DNA of 64,000 bases from Kappaphycus alvarezii. Lineage: Eukaryota; Rhodophyta; Florideophyceae; Gigartinales; Solieriaceae. A model generated the notes under the pieces. The model searched no databases, had not been told where the DNA came from, and worked only from the letters and a program-made list of their open reading frames with translations. Location of the stretch: NCBI GenBank assembly GCA_002205965.3, contig NADL03000038.1:434001-498000 (forward strand). The letters run 5' to 3'. A program made the translations under genes and the position numbers. Positions 47,771-57,964 of this stretch are shown here, piece by piece (position 1 is the stretch's first letter; each line of letters begins with the position of its first letter).

Positions 47771-47914
47771 ACAGCGATTGCTTTCTCTTGAATGGTAGCA
47801 AACTCACGATGTTTGGTATTTGGCGTCTGTTGGCGCATTAATGGCAGCATAGAAATAAATTCATCGAGAGGCCAATATACGGTTTATGCAAAGGGGTTCC
47901 TGCAATGTTTGTGA

Positions 47915-48280
47915 CTAACATTTCACTAAAATTATTTTGGTGAAATAATTAAAGAAAGAAATAGTACTTGCGCTTTTTGGAATGTAACTAACTTAGGAGT
48001 AATAGCATAGACCCCTTCATTTTGGCTTGCCTCAGCGGGTTTCAATTCTTCTCTATCCTAAGGTTCAGGGTGGTTAGTGTAAAAGGAAGAGTTAGATGGA
48101 GGAGGGAGATTGGGGAGCTGAATACAAGTACATCGATCATATTTGCCGTTGGGGGCCAGTGAAGGACGTAAGGTTGTGAATCGAATAGTGAGCGTGAAAA
48201 AATTTACCGCAAGACTAACTTACATGTTGGTTACATATTGCAATTTAATTGAAGTAAAGATTTCACTAGAGAGATTTTGT
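47915..48280. repeat. DNA-transposon end with palindrome; matches 25.1 and 33.5 kb
   Basis: 47925-47952 reads ATTTCACTAAAATTATTTTG plus GTGAAAT, a near-perfect inverted repeat; its first 105 bases match 25117-25230. From 48022 to 48275 it matches 33420-33690 (TTTTGGCTT-CCTC-GCGGGTTT, GGTTCAGGGTG, GTGAAGGACGTAAG, AAGATTTCAC). The junction at about 48022 joins sequences that are apart elsewhere in the window. Confidence 0.65.
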
Positions 48281-49140
48281 AGAACAAATTCCTTTTACTT
48301 TCTCGTCCGCAGAGTGAACAAATTGAAAAAATGTCATATTAATATGGAATCGAACATGACACAGATAAAAATCGCCCGACCCAGCGACTTTACGAGACAA
48401 ATCTTGTTTCTTTTAGCGGGAAGAGCTTTCCATTATTCAACGGAACACAACTAAGTAACCATAATACCACCACGGCTTCAGAGATGAACACCAAATCATC
48501 AGGATGCCATCCTCCAAGAAAAGCCGACAACTTCCCCACACCCTCATCCAAACGTAGCGATCATCTCAAACACCCCCAACATGTCATCTACACCCCCGTC
48601 GTTGTCTTCACCAATCTATATAGCAGAAATCCAGGTACAACCACCAACAGCCCTTCCTCATCTACCGACCATGCCCAATCTTCCATCTCTGCCATTCCCT
48701 TCCACCATGCCAACTCTCCCACCCCTCCCCTCCCGACCACTATGACCAACCTCCCACACTTTCCTCCCAATTACAACATACACAAATATCAATCCCTTTT
48801 CCAAGTCTCACATCTGCAGCGGAAGATCTAGATCCGGCTGTGTTGACTCAGGGCCAGAGTTCCGAGAAGCCAACGGTACTGGAGCTAAGGTACTTGAGAG
48901 GAACGATAGCAGTGATCACGATTCGATAGCGCGAAAGGATGCTCAAACCCGCATGTCGCGCCGTTTAGCTAAGCGAACTGGGATCATGTACTGCTTAATT
49001 ATGTACGAGCAACTGATGCCAATAGAAAATGCCATGGATCCAATGGAAGGGCGTTTGCAGCTGCGAGCTATCTCTTTATTGCTGAATTTCCAGACATATT
49101 GTTCATTACCAAGCAAAAAGTAAGCAGAAATCAGTTACGG
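48281..49140 (+). other. Unassigned; P/S/T-rich ORF at 48484
   Basis: The frame 48484-48831 codes 115 residues rich in proline, serine, threonine and histidine (NSPSSSTDHAQSS, SPTPPLPTTMTNLPHFPP) with no motif. It leads without a clear boundary toward the coiled-coil ORF below and could be its first part: in the frame around 49030-49130 CHGSNGRAFAAASYLFIAEF and PDILFITKQKVSRNQLR resemble a small DNA-binding head. Confidence 0.35.
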
Positions 49141-49144
49141 ATAG

Positions 49145-49823
49145 TTTTAATCTGCCCGTTGAAATGCGAAGGGCAACTAGCAAGAATAATGCGGCCACAT
49201 CTGTAATAGCAGGGAACCTGTCGGACAAGAATCAACTACTAGAAGATATCATTCTTGAAATAGACGAATACGGGGAAGGGCCGAGGAAGAAAAGAGATGA
49301 GAGGAACTCCGCAGAATAAAGTTTGGTTACAGCTAACGAGCAAACTAGGAATGCAGCTCTTGAACGTCGTAAGGAAGCTACTGGAAGTGCTGGTTCTTAC
49401 CATGAGAAAGTATCGATTGAGAGAGGCACGCCCAACAAGAAGACACCAGAGTTTAACGGAGACAGATCAGAGGTGAATGAAGTGCTATTGGAATCGGTGA
49501 AAAGGAGGAGGGACATGGAGGAGAGAAAGCTTTCCCTTTCAGAAGCCCGTCTGAAATTTGATCAAGAGAGGACCTCTCGGGACGAAGGGAGATTTAATAG
49601 ATCACATTATGTCCTGGGGAAACGAATAACGCCGGATGAAATAAGATTTGAGTTGAAAAGAGACGATAAGAGGGAGGGAAGACGGGAGAGGGATATTATG
49701 ATGGAGATCATGAAAGAAATGCTTACAACATTAAAATTATCTCCCCGCAGTGGGTCCCGAGGAGCAAAGTACGCGTACTCAGGGTCTGCGAAGATTAATT
49801 TGCTCCAAAATATCTCCCAATGA
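49145..49823 (+). CDS. Charged coiled-coil protein, transposon-accessory-like
   Basis: One frame runs from about 49150 (PVEMRRATSKNNAATSVIAG), through KNQLLEDIILEIDEYGEG, a single TAA at 49318, then from 49323 as a 166-residue open frame. The second part has VLLESVKRRRDMEERKLSLS, ARLKFDQERTSRDEGRFNRS and KREGRRERDIMMEIMKEMLT, a long helix with an E/K/R heptad-like pattern. Such tails follow a Myb- or trihelix-like head in accessory proteins of PIF/Harbinger-type and other DNA transposons. The minus-strand relic at 32.7 kb has a similar tail. Its partner transposase is not present here. The function is inferred from style only. Confidence 0.45.
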
Positions 49824-51643
49824 AAAATTTAAGCAAAATAGAGGTCTTTCTTGCGATTTCTTAGTAATAACATGTTCAGGAAGTTTTTTTACGCAAGTTC
49901 CAAGTATTTGTGAAACGAAAGTGGATTGAGATTGAAATATGATATTTTCTGACCTTGCTTTAGTAAACAAGGCCTCATGTGTTGAAGGACGATTGATGTC
50001 TTGTAAATCAGAGCTGTACGTGCATGGCGAACTTTCAAACTCCTTGCATAATCGTTTCGAGACCACTGTTGCTCGAATTCTTTATAATTAAATTCAAATG
50101 CAGCTCGAAAGGTTTCATGACCAAGCTAAAGGCACGTTGAGCAGAGATAGCTCCAGCTTCATGAAATTCTATCTGTGACACCCTAATCGTAGTTAAGCTT
50201 TGTTTGATTTGTAAACTTCTAACGAAGTAGATACACAGAACACAAGGAACACTTTTTTCATAACCACCTTTTATCGCATTAGAGTATCGGGACCAACATT
50301 CTAATGATGCATCCACCAGAACATGCTATTAAACGCAAAACAACAAAACCACTACATAATGTGAGCTGCCATTCACTCCTCTACGATTACTAGTGACCCT
50401 GTTCGTATCACCAAGCGTGCAATCTAGGAATTTACCCCATTCTGAGTTGAAGTTCATGATATTCATTGCTGTTGGCTGATACTGTATGTGCCACAAATTT
50501 CTCGGTGTACTGACTACCTGAAATATCTCATTGTAGAGAGTGGAATTTCTGCGTGTAGTTTATCATCGGGATTATACAATGAGCAATGTTTTAGTTATTT
50601 TTTGCCCTAACTACGCCGATAAGCTGTGGCTTAAAGAAGCAGTGGTTACTTCTGGTTAGTGACCTGGTGTTCTTACTTAAACCAAGTGATTCGGGGGCGA
50701 TGAGCTGTTTCGGAGGTTTCGGTTGGTGAGGCGCCTTTTCGTGCTTCTTAATTCAACGTGGGCCAGGTTTTTGATTGGCTAATGCAATTTCGCATATGCA
50801 TTCCAGGACGTGCAAGTGTTTTGACTCGCATGGATGAAGCAGGCATATCTATGTGTCCACCTAATACAGTATGTAGCGTGTGCACGAGGTACAAGCATAC
50901 CCTATTGACAGATAGTACGGGCGGTACCGCGCAGGAACTATGGTTAAGAGTAGGGGCTGTCATGACGTATACAGGTACATATTTTTGTAGTATGGCGTCG
51001 GATTAGCTGACACATTTACATTACGGTGATGTGTAGGAATATCGTGATTTGTACAATAGCGGCATCTTGGCATGATGCGCTTATGCGATGATTTTGTGTA
51101 GTGAGTTGTTGTACGTTGTTGGCTAGGCTATTGTTGGAGTTGGTATTGGCAGTGGGTGTCACCTTGACATAGTATATAAGTTGCAGTTTGCTGAGCCTCA
51201 AAGTAAAATCCCAGCCAGAGCTGGAGGACTTCCTTTACAAATCAACCGTCCTTCCCTTCAATCTTCCCTTCCTAGGCACAACCTCTATCAGCTACCCTTA
51301 TGTATGCCAAGCTTAATTTAAAGCCGTAGCGTGTAGACGATTTGCCCATGTTGACCAGAAGAAAAATGTTTTGGTGTTTTCCCTTGGAAGATATATTCGA
51401 TCTATCGTCGGCCGCAACCGAAGACCTAACACATGAAGAGACACTTTGTGAGAGGAAAAGCTACAGAAGGCGTCAATGGTTTAAGCAATAACTCAGACAC
51501 GCACAATGTTCCAGGTGTGAGGAGGCAAGGATATTTAAGTATGGTATCATGTTTGAGAGGGATTTTTTGGGCGATGAGGGCATAAGACAGCGTCTTGTCC
51601 AGAAAAGCCAAGACTAGTATGATAAAGCGGGAGTCGTGGGGTC
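49824..51643. other. No gene assigned; possible promoter at 51173
   Basis: The frames at 49779-50066 and 50035-50316 (both -), and 50758-51006 (+), are unassigned. TATATAAG at 51173-51180, followed by a CT-rich stretch (CCGTCCTTCCCTTCAATC) and ATG at 51301, looks like a host promoter, but the frame closes after a few codons. The last five bases (GGGTC) are the target duplication of the next element. Confidence 0.4.
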
Positions 51644-51984
51644 TGTAATACAGAAAATGGTCCTCCCTCCATGTAATACAGGAAATGGTCCTCCCTTCAT
51701 GTAATACAGGAAATGGTCCTCCCTTCGTGTAATCCAGCAACCTACAACGATCCCGCCCCTAACTTCTCCCACCGTCATTTCCAAATTTACTTCCATTTTA
51801 TCTAGATATTTTTATACTGTATTTAGCCCTCTGAATCGACCCCGAATCAAGTTCTTTTTCCCTTTTAGCTTACTTCCTCCTCCAAATTCACCTTTTTTTG
51901 AGAAGAAGGGCGCAAATGCACTACTGCAAAATCCCTTGCAGATTTATTTTACCTATTCCTAATCTATAGAACCTGCCCGGAGCC

Positions 51985-51992
51985 TATTTAAA
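51985..51992 (+). promoter_or_regulatory. Probable core promoter for the LTR-internal ORF
   Basis: TATTTAAACCCC is kept at the same place in all three family B LTRs (51985, 44210 and about 59366) and lies 100-180 bases before the start codons of the acidic ORF. The larger spacing from the downstream TATATAAG box suggests a separate transcript. Confidence 0.45.
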
Positions 51993-52090
51993 CCCCTTTA
52001 TTCCAAGTTCCAAATGTCCCGGATCATTTACTCATCACCCCTCCCCCCCAAAACACCCTACATTGCCTCCCATTCCCATCGTCTATCAGA

Positions 52091-52592
52091 ATGAACAACC
52101 TTCGTCCTCCGCCCCCATCACAAAAGCCGCCCTTCTCGCCCCATCAACGGCCTAGCCCTAATGAATAATGGCCAACAGACTACGGCGACTACTTCAGGAG
52201 GATGGACCGTGAGCGTGTTCGGGAGTGGGTTCGTCGGCACTTCTTGGAGGAGGCGGAGAGGAGGAGTCAGAGGGGACTGAGTCGGAAGTGGAGGGATCCG
52301 AGGATGAGGAAGGCTTTGTAGCTCCGTGGGAACCGATGGTGTATAATCGTGGGGAAGTTGCTGTGGGGGATGGAGGGGATAGTGAGGCGTGATCGTCATC
52401 TCGGATTCTTCGGATGGGGTTGGCGCGGAGGCTGAGGGTCGCGAGGAAGGGTTGGAGGATTTTGATATGTCTGATGAAGCGATTTATCATTCTGAGCCGT
52501 TCGAGGGAATTTGTAGGGATTGCATTGAGAGTATGGATATTTTGGAGGATTTATTTGGTTCTGATCTTGAGGATAACGATTGTGAGGAGTAG
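52091..52592 (+). CDS. LTR-encoded acidic protein, 5' LTR of element 2
   Basis: Combining this copy with its twin at 59544 shows a protein of about 145-170 residues. It contains GPTDYDDYFRRMDRERVREW and VRRHFLEEAEEEESEGTESD, SEDEEDFVAPWEPMVYN, then EGVIVISDSSDGVGAEAEG, EEGLEDFDMSDEAIYHSEPF and GICRDCIESMDILEDLFGSD, ending DNDCEE with TAG at 52592. The V-I-V-I-S-D-S-S-D stretch has the form of a SUMO-interaction motif (hydrophobic branched core followed by acidic/serine residues). Here the first part is broken by indels (a missing G after the ATG at 52161) and only 52389-52592 is open. It lies in U3, upstream of the genomic TATA box. No known retroelement protein matches. Confidence 0.7.
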
Positions 52593-52712
52593 ATACAGAT
52601 ATTTTCCTTGATAATATCTTCTCCCTGGCCAATCAAATCCACAAGATGCCCTTTTATGCGTTTTATGGTATTTAGTATGTTTGATTGAGACTTTAGGATT
52701 AGCCGAAAAGTC

Positions 52713-52720
52713 TATATAAG
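52713..52720 (+). promoter_or_regulatory. TATA box for element 2 genomic RNA
   Basis: TATATAAG sits 300 bases before the LTR end and is kept in every LTR of the family seen here (37047, 45018, 60092; decayed at 8470 on -). It is followed by GCTGAGTAAA and CTTCCTC, a conserved start region. Confidence 0.65.
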
Positions 52721-53024
52721 CTGAGTAAAGTGCTTCCTCCTTGAGAGGTCAAGCAAGTGGGCAGACAACTGCAGGTCAAGCTCCGAGTAGTAGGAAGTTG
52801 AGAGTCAACTTCAGACCCAAGAAAACGTTTTCCTAAGCTGGTCGCAGAGCATCAGTGGTAGACCCTGCCCTTTTATACTTGCTTGTAGCCCTCTCAACTC
52901 TCTCCCATAACACTCCTTCTTGCTCGTTCAACTATACCACGGTAGCACTTTTGTCGCTTGCAACACCTTCTTCTTGGGTAGTTGGTTCTGAGTATCTCTT
53001 CACCCGACGATTTACCCTATCATT

Positions 53025-53042
53025 CGGTACTCTTGTGAGAGG
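53025..53042 (+). other. Primer-binding site of element 2
   Basis: CGGTACTCTTGTGAGAGG begins two bases after the 5' LTR. The matching site in element 1 starts TGG, so the first base is changed here, or is a sequence error. Confidence 0.55.
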
Positions 53043-53111
53043 GGTTGCACCCGAGGTATTTGAGTTGAGCAGTCTTAGGGAACCATTCGAGGGGATTTCT
53101 TTTCTGTAATC

Positions 53112-54000
53112 ATGGATCTCAACGCTGCTCGTATAACGTTCACAGGGGGCAAGAATGAAGACGTTGAGGAGTTTCTCTATACATATGTCAACGTTGTGAT
53201 GCGTGAGAAGAGCGATAGAAGAGAAGGCCGAAAGTATCTTCGCCTATCTTCATGGTGACGCAAAGCACAATATAAGGCCAAGATTATCAACGGGTGGTCT
53301 CTTAACGGGAATGGGCGTAACTTCGGTGAGGTATGTGAGTGGCTTGTGAAAGAATATGATAAGGAGGTAGAACCGATGAGATGATTCGTACCGCCATAGA
53401 GGCCCGGCTCAACTTCGACGATTTGTTAAGCTCATTGGTATACTTGTGTGATCTCTATGAAAAGGCTGGGTTCAACTCCCAAGCCAAGTACGGAATGCTG
53501 CGTAAGGCGGCTATCGGGGATAAGCGGCTCTCCGATTTCCTCCTCATCAAGGGCCCTCACACTTTTGATGAACTGAAGGGTACATTGTAGAATTTGTCAA
53601 AATTCGGAGACGTTTCAGTCACTAAGTGAATACGAGGGAAACCCGCTACATCTTGCCGATCGTACATCCTGAAATATAATTATCAAAGGCCAGCTACTAG
53701 CGCAGCAGCATTGGAATCAGTCAGGAGCGATGTCAAAAACTTGGAAGAAAGGTTGGAAACCCGATTCGATAATCGACTTGACATGATAACCGCAGTTGGA
53801 AAGCCTTACTCTTACCATTAAGAAGAACAGTCTGGGGCCCAAGGCCGCAGAAAGTCTGTTCTACTGTCACAAGCCTGGACACTTTGCAAAATAGGTGTCC
53901 TGATAATCCACATAGAAACACTCGTTGTGGAAAGTGCGGTCGATATGGGCATCATGAAAGTAACTGCTGGTCTAAAGACAACAGAAAGCAAATTTATCGG
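53112..54000 (+). CDS. Gag of element 2 with CCHC zinc knuckles
   Basis: The start at 53112 gives MDLNAARITFTGGKNEDVEE, the same N-terminus as in element 1. A one-base change near 53215 shifts the frame, and the helical end of the capsid part is open at 53381-53590 (ARLNFDDLLSSLVYLCDLYE, LKGTL). The nucleocapsid part at 53650-54000 keeps YCHKPGHFAK (first knuckle, histidine present) and CGKCGRYGHHESNC (second knuckle, C-x2-C-x4-H-x4-C), in different frames. The protein would form particles and package RNA. A spacer with the same coiled-coil LEERLETRFDNRLDM segment joins the parts. Confidence 0.75.
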
Positions 54001-54129
54001 ACGCAAGGAGCGAGTCAGGACCAGGGATGAAAATCTTACAAAACGAAAGGATCACAAAGTTGACGGATGCCGGTAACGTATCCATCGCTGAAGAGATCAG
54101 TCAAGTCAATGTGACAAAAAGGGATGGGG

Positions 54130-54888
54130 AAGGGAACATTTTATCGAAAAACCTAGGCTAGATTATGGAATGCTGGAGCATATCCCAGCACCTGTACCTC
54201 CTCGAACCAAGAGGTCTGATCAAGTTGTTCCAGGAGTGGGAGTCACTCCGGCCAAGAAGACGAAAAAGAGTAAGAAAGTTAAGAGTATCTCTAAGGACGT
54301 ACTAGATATGTGAAGAGTACAATTTGGTGGCTGAGCTTGCATCCCCAACTGGGATAACGTTTGGTCAACTTTTGAGGGGCGACGCAGAGGATGCGAGAAA
54401 AGAACTCAAAAAAATTATCAGGTCTAATAAGTCCGCTAAGGGTAAGAAACTGTTTCTTCAATCGGCCTCGACAGCACCAAGACGTCTTAAGCTGGTACCA
54501 GTCAAAGTATTGGGTATGAAAACCCAAGCTCTTTCGATTCGGTGCTGTTCCAAACCTCATTTCAGAAACTTTGGTGACAGATCTAGGTCTCGAAATTACT
54601 CCAACGACTCGAAAAATAACTGTAGCGGATGGAACCGTCTCAAAATGCATGGGCACTGTTGACAAGGTTTCCGTGTTCTTTGGGGACTCTAAAGTTGATG
54701 TAGACTTTCTTGTCATGCCGGATCTCCCTTTCGATGCAATCATTGGCTGCCCTACCATGGAAAGACTAGGGACATGCATTGACTTGGGCAACCAAATGGT
54801 TTCAGTTAATATTGACGGCAGAACCGTGAAGATGCCCCTGGATTTCGACAAAAGCACGCATCCTAGATTTAAAAGAAACGGACAGTGA
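54130..54888 (+). CDS. Linker and aspartic protease of element 2
   Basis: A frame at 54324-54662 (GITFGQLLRGDAEDARKELK, then LKLVPVKVLGMKTQA) leads into the active site. The expected D-S-G-A is coded at about 54535-54545 (GATTCGG-TGCT), where one T before and one G inside appear to be missing, each in a short run. The frame is restored at 54571-54888 with DLGLEITPTTRKITVADG, VSVFFGDSKVDVDFLVM, PFDAIIGCPTMERLG and a basic end. I-I-G-x-P is the second conserved protease block. Unlike element 1, the aspartate codon is present, so this copy may be functional if the two gaps are errors. Confidence 0.75.
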
Positions 54889-55151
54889 AGATTTCACTTC
54901 TAGCTATGACAGCGAAGATTCGAACCAACTAACACTTTCGGAAGTGGAAAAGGGTACCTCGGGGGTAATGAACATGGCATGGGATTATGATTCGGGTTTG
55001 AAACAGATGACGACTGGAATTCTAGGATAAGTTTGAAACCCGAATGTGTTTCTTTTTGCGATGATATCGAATCAAAGGACAGAATTCGGAGCATGAAAGA
55101 AGATTACCTTTGCAAAGAAAATAAGAAATACGGAATTCCATATATGAAGAT

Positions 55152-56640
55152 GTGAGCACGACGGAAGAGGTCCTTCAAAATATTGAGGGAGAGGATCAAG
55201 AAGAAAAAGGGCGCCAAATGGCAGAAATCCAAGGAAAAGTGCAGCACCTTCCCGCCCCCGCCTCACTGAAAATATCCGACATGTTAACATCTTCCGAAGT
55301 AATTGCATGGAGCGTTTCAGATTTAAGACAAGCAAGTGTACCGGTTACTCACTCGTTCGAACTTACCGACACTCAACCGATTTACCACAAGCCTAGACGT
55401 CAACCGCCAAAATATGACCAATTTATCTCAGAAAATGTTACAAGTATGCTGAAAAATGATATTATTCGACCAGTTTCATCCCCATGGTCGTTTCCAGTTG
55501 TGGTCGCACCAAAGAAGGATGGAAAGCTGCTTTTGCGTCGATTACCGACAACTGAACCAGAGAATGATACCCGATCGATTTCCGATTCCGAACATGGAGG
55601 AGATCCTCGAGGACCTGAAGGACGGGAGATATTTCACCTCAATTGACCTTTACACTGGCTATTGGCAGATTCCATTGGATGAAAAATGTAAGGAAAAAAC
55701 AACCTTTACCAGCAAAGCCGGTACGTTCAGGTTCGAAGTGATGCCTTTTGGTCTCATGAATGCACCAGCTACATTCCAAAGAATGATGAACGAGGTTTTG
55801 AAAGGACTTCCATTCGCAAGAGTCTATATCGATGATGTCGTCATATTCTCAGAAACATTGGATCAGCACATCTCGCACGTCAAGACAGTTGTGGAGAGGA
55901 TATCGGAGTATAGCTTGAAAATTAAGTTGAGCAAATGCTTCTTTGCGAAAACTTCTATCCAATTACTCGGTCATATCGTCGACCAAGAGGGAATTAGAGT
56001 GGATCCAGAGAAAACGAAAAAATAAAGTTGGCACCAAGGCCCGCTTCAAAGACGGAGGTCCGAAGCTTCTTAGGACTGGCCTCATATTACAGAAGATTTA
56101 TCAAAGATTTCGCCAAGACTGCAGCACCGTTACATGCCAGCACTACGAAGAACGGAAAATTTTACTGGAACAAGGAAATGGAAACTGCATTTCAGGAGCT
56201 TAAAGATAAGCTATGTGTCCCCCAGTTCTCATGTACCCAGATTTCAAGAGACCATTCGTTGTGGAGACAGATGCCTCAGAACGGTCTTTGGGTGCCGTTT
56301 TGTCCCAAAAAGATGAAAACGGAAGACTCCTGTTCAATTCGCAAGCCGAACTCTGAATGATGCGGAAAAGAGATACTCAGTCTGCGAGAAAGAAGCGCTA
56401 GCTGTCGTCTTCGCGCTGAAAAAGTTTCGCGTATACCTTTTATCACTCGAGAAATTTGTCTTGATAACTGATCACCAGGCACTTAAAACAGCATTCCAAA
56501 AGAAGGATGTACATCACCGCTTGGCCCGATGGCTCGACATTTTCGCAGAATATCGGTTTGAAATTGTGTATAGACCCGGACGCAATAATCAGCCTGCCGA
56601 TTACCTATCCCGCTTGAGGGACGCACTGATTCCAAATGAA
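55152..56640 (+). CDS. Reverse transcriptase and RNase H of element 2
   Basis: The finger part is open at 55152-55646 (SFELTDTQPIYHKPRRQPPK, MLKNDIIRPVSSPWSFPVVV, APKKDGK). The palm is open at 55456-56025: FCVDYRQLNQRMIPDRFPIP, FTSIDLYTGYWQIPLDEK, FRFEVMPFGLMNAPATFQRM, the catalytic ARVYIDDVVIFSE and LGHIVDQEGIRVDPEK. The connection and RNase H follow: KTEVRSFLGLASYYRRFIKD (56050), GDRCLRTV-frame-shifted DASERSLGAVLSQKDENGR (56270), ITDHQALKTAFQKKDVHHRL and YRPGRNNQPADYLSRLRD (56461-56630). All catalytic blocks of the Ty3 group are present. Four or so length changes break the frame. It copies the element RNA to DNA in the particle. Confidence 0.88.
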
Positions 56641-56699
56641 AAAGCTTCGAGGACATCGTCGGAGTCGCCGAGTTGCAGTTGCCGAACGATAACGAGTAC

Positions 56700-57860
56700 G
56701 AAGCTAATATTCACGGACTGATCAAATTCCTCGATGGACTAGAAATGAGAAAGGTTGATCTTGAACAGAAATTGGGTACGCAGGAATCAAAAGGCTTTTA
56801 CATTGTGGAATGGGAAACTCTTCCGGCACACTAAAGCCGGTCCCCGACTAGTGGCCCCTTTGAAAGAAAGAATGAAGATCTTGAGGACTTTCCATGATGA
56901 GCTAGGGCATTGGGATCTCGAAACAACCAAAAAATTCGTAACTGAGAGATTCTGGTGGCCCGGTATCCATAAGGACGTCTATAATTTCGTGAAAAGCTGC
57001 GACAACTGCCAAAAATTCACTCCAATACGGAAGTATAAGACAACTCTAAGTTTTCCAGTTTCCGGTCTCTTTGAAACCTTCTCAATTGACTTGCGGGCCC
57101 GTTCAAGGAAATCTTCCGGAAACAAATATCTCCTTATAGGGGTGGAACATCTTACTGGATGGCCAATAGCAGTTGCAGAGGCAAATGCTGAGGTGGTACT
57201 GAGATTCATCGAAAAAGAAATAATTGAACCGTTTGGTCTTCCAAAAAGGATCATCTCGGATAACGCCCTTTGTTTTACTGCAACTTCACTGCTTCGTTTT
57301 TGGAAGAGAAAGGGATTCAGCTGAAGACCGTTCTCGCATACGCTCCTATGTCCAACGGGAAAGCGGAGAGGATGGTTGGAACCATCAAACGAGCAATATC
57401 GAAAACTATGTGGAGAATGAAATCCAGTGGGAAGATGCCTTACCAAAAGTGTTATACGGCTATCGTCGAAGAAGAGGAAGAAATGGACGCTCACCATTCG
57501 AGCTAATGTACGGAAGGGCTCCTAGAATGTTACAGAGAGACATGGAAACAAATATTATCGATGAAGAGAGTAGGGAAGTTGAACTACTGGCCACCGAAGG
57601 CTGGAGATCACACCGCGCGCTAACACAGACAAGAAATAAGGATGCAGAACCTGCAGTCAGAACCTTTTCAGTTGGCTCTAAAGTACTTGTAGTACATGGA
57701 AAAGCAATGCAGCAGGCTGTGAAGTGGCCGGCCTTCCAAACCAAGTACTCGAACCCTTGCATCGTCACGGAGGAAAGACACCCGCACTATCAGCTCTGTT
57801 CAAGCTCAGGGAAGAGATCAAGGAGGGCCATCCATGCACGTCGTCTGGTCCCTTACCATC
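56700..57860 (+). CDS. Integrase of element 2
   Basis: The zinc-binding N-terminus (HDELGHWDLETTKKFVTERF, then CDNCQKF) is intact at 56895-57015. The first aspartate lies in TFSIDL (57080-57097), the second in RIISDNALCFTATS (57250-57290) and the glutamate in GKAERMVGTIKRAISK (57358-57405). A C-terminal part with VGSKVLVVHGKAMQQAVKWP, YSNPCIVTEERHPHYQLCSS and IHARRLVPYHQRPEE (57670-57870) has the form of the GPY/F (SH3-like) module of Ty3 integrases. No chromodomain follows. It inserts the cDNA with 5-bp duplications, as seen at the ends of the element. Frame changes occur near 57095, 57295 and 57415. Confidence 0.85.
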
Positions 57861-57964
57861 AGAGGCCTGAAGAATTCCTTCTCACACAGGACTATGCGCA
57901 ACCACGGGGCATACTCATCTTTAACTATAGAATGATTCCTATGGGAGGAAAAAGGGCCTGGGAA

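Larger units (their letters stand above)
51644..53022 (+). repeat. 5' LTR of element 2
   Basis: The LTR is 1379 bp, TG...CA. It starts with a 28-bp unit (TGTAATACAGGAAATGGTCC and eight more bases) present in three full copies plus a partial one; the 3' LTR has one unit fewer. TATTTAAA at 51985-51992 lies about 100 bases before the ATG at 52091. TATATAAG at 52713-52720 is the probable promoter of the genomic RNA, leaving about 280 bases of R-U5. Confidence 0.93.

Noticed and set aside
57224..57420. Start of the long 561-codon frame as a true protein N-terminus
   Set aside because: The first 65 codons are an out-of-frame reading of integrase sequence. The real frame enters near 57420 after an indel.
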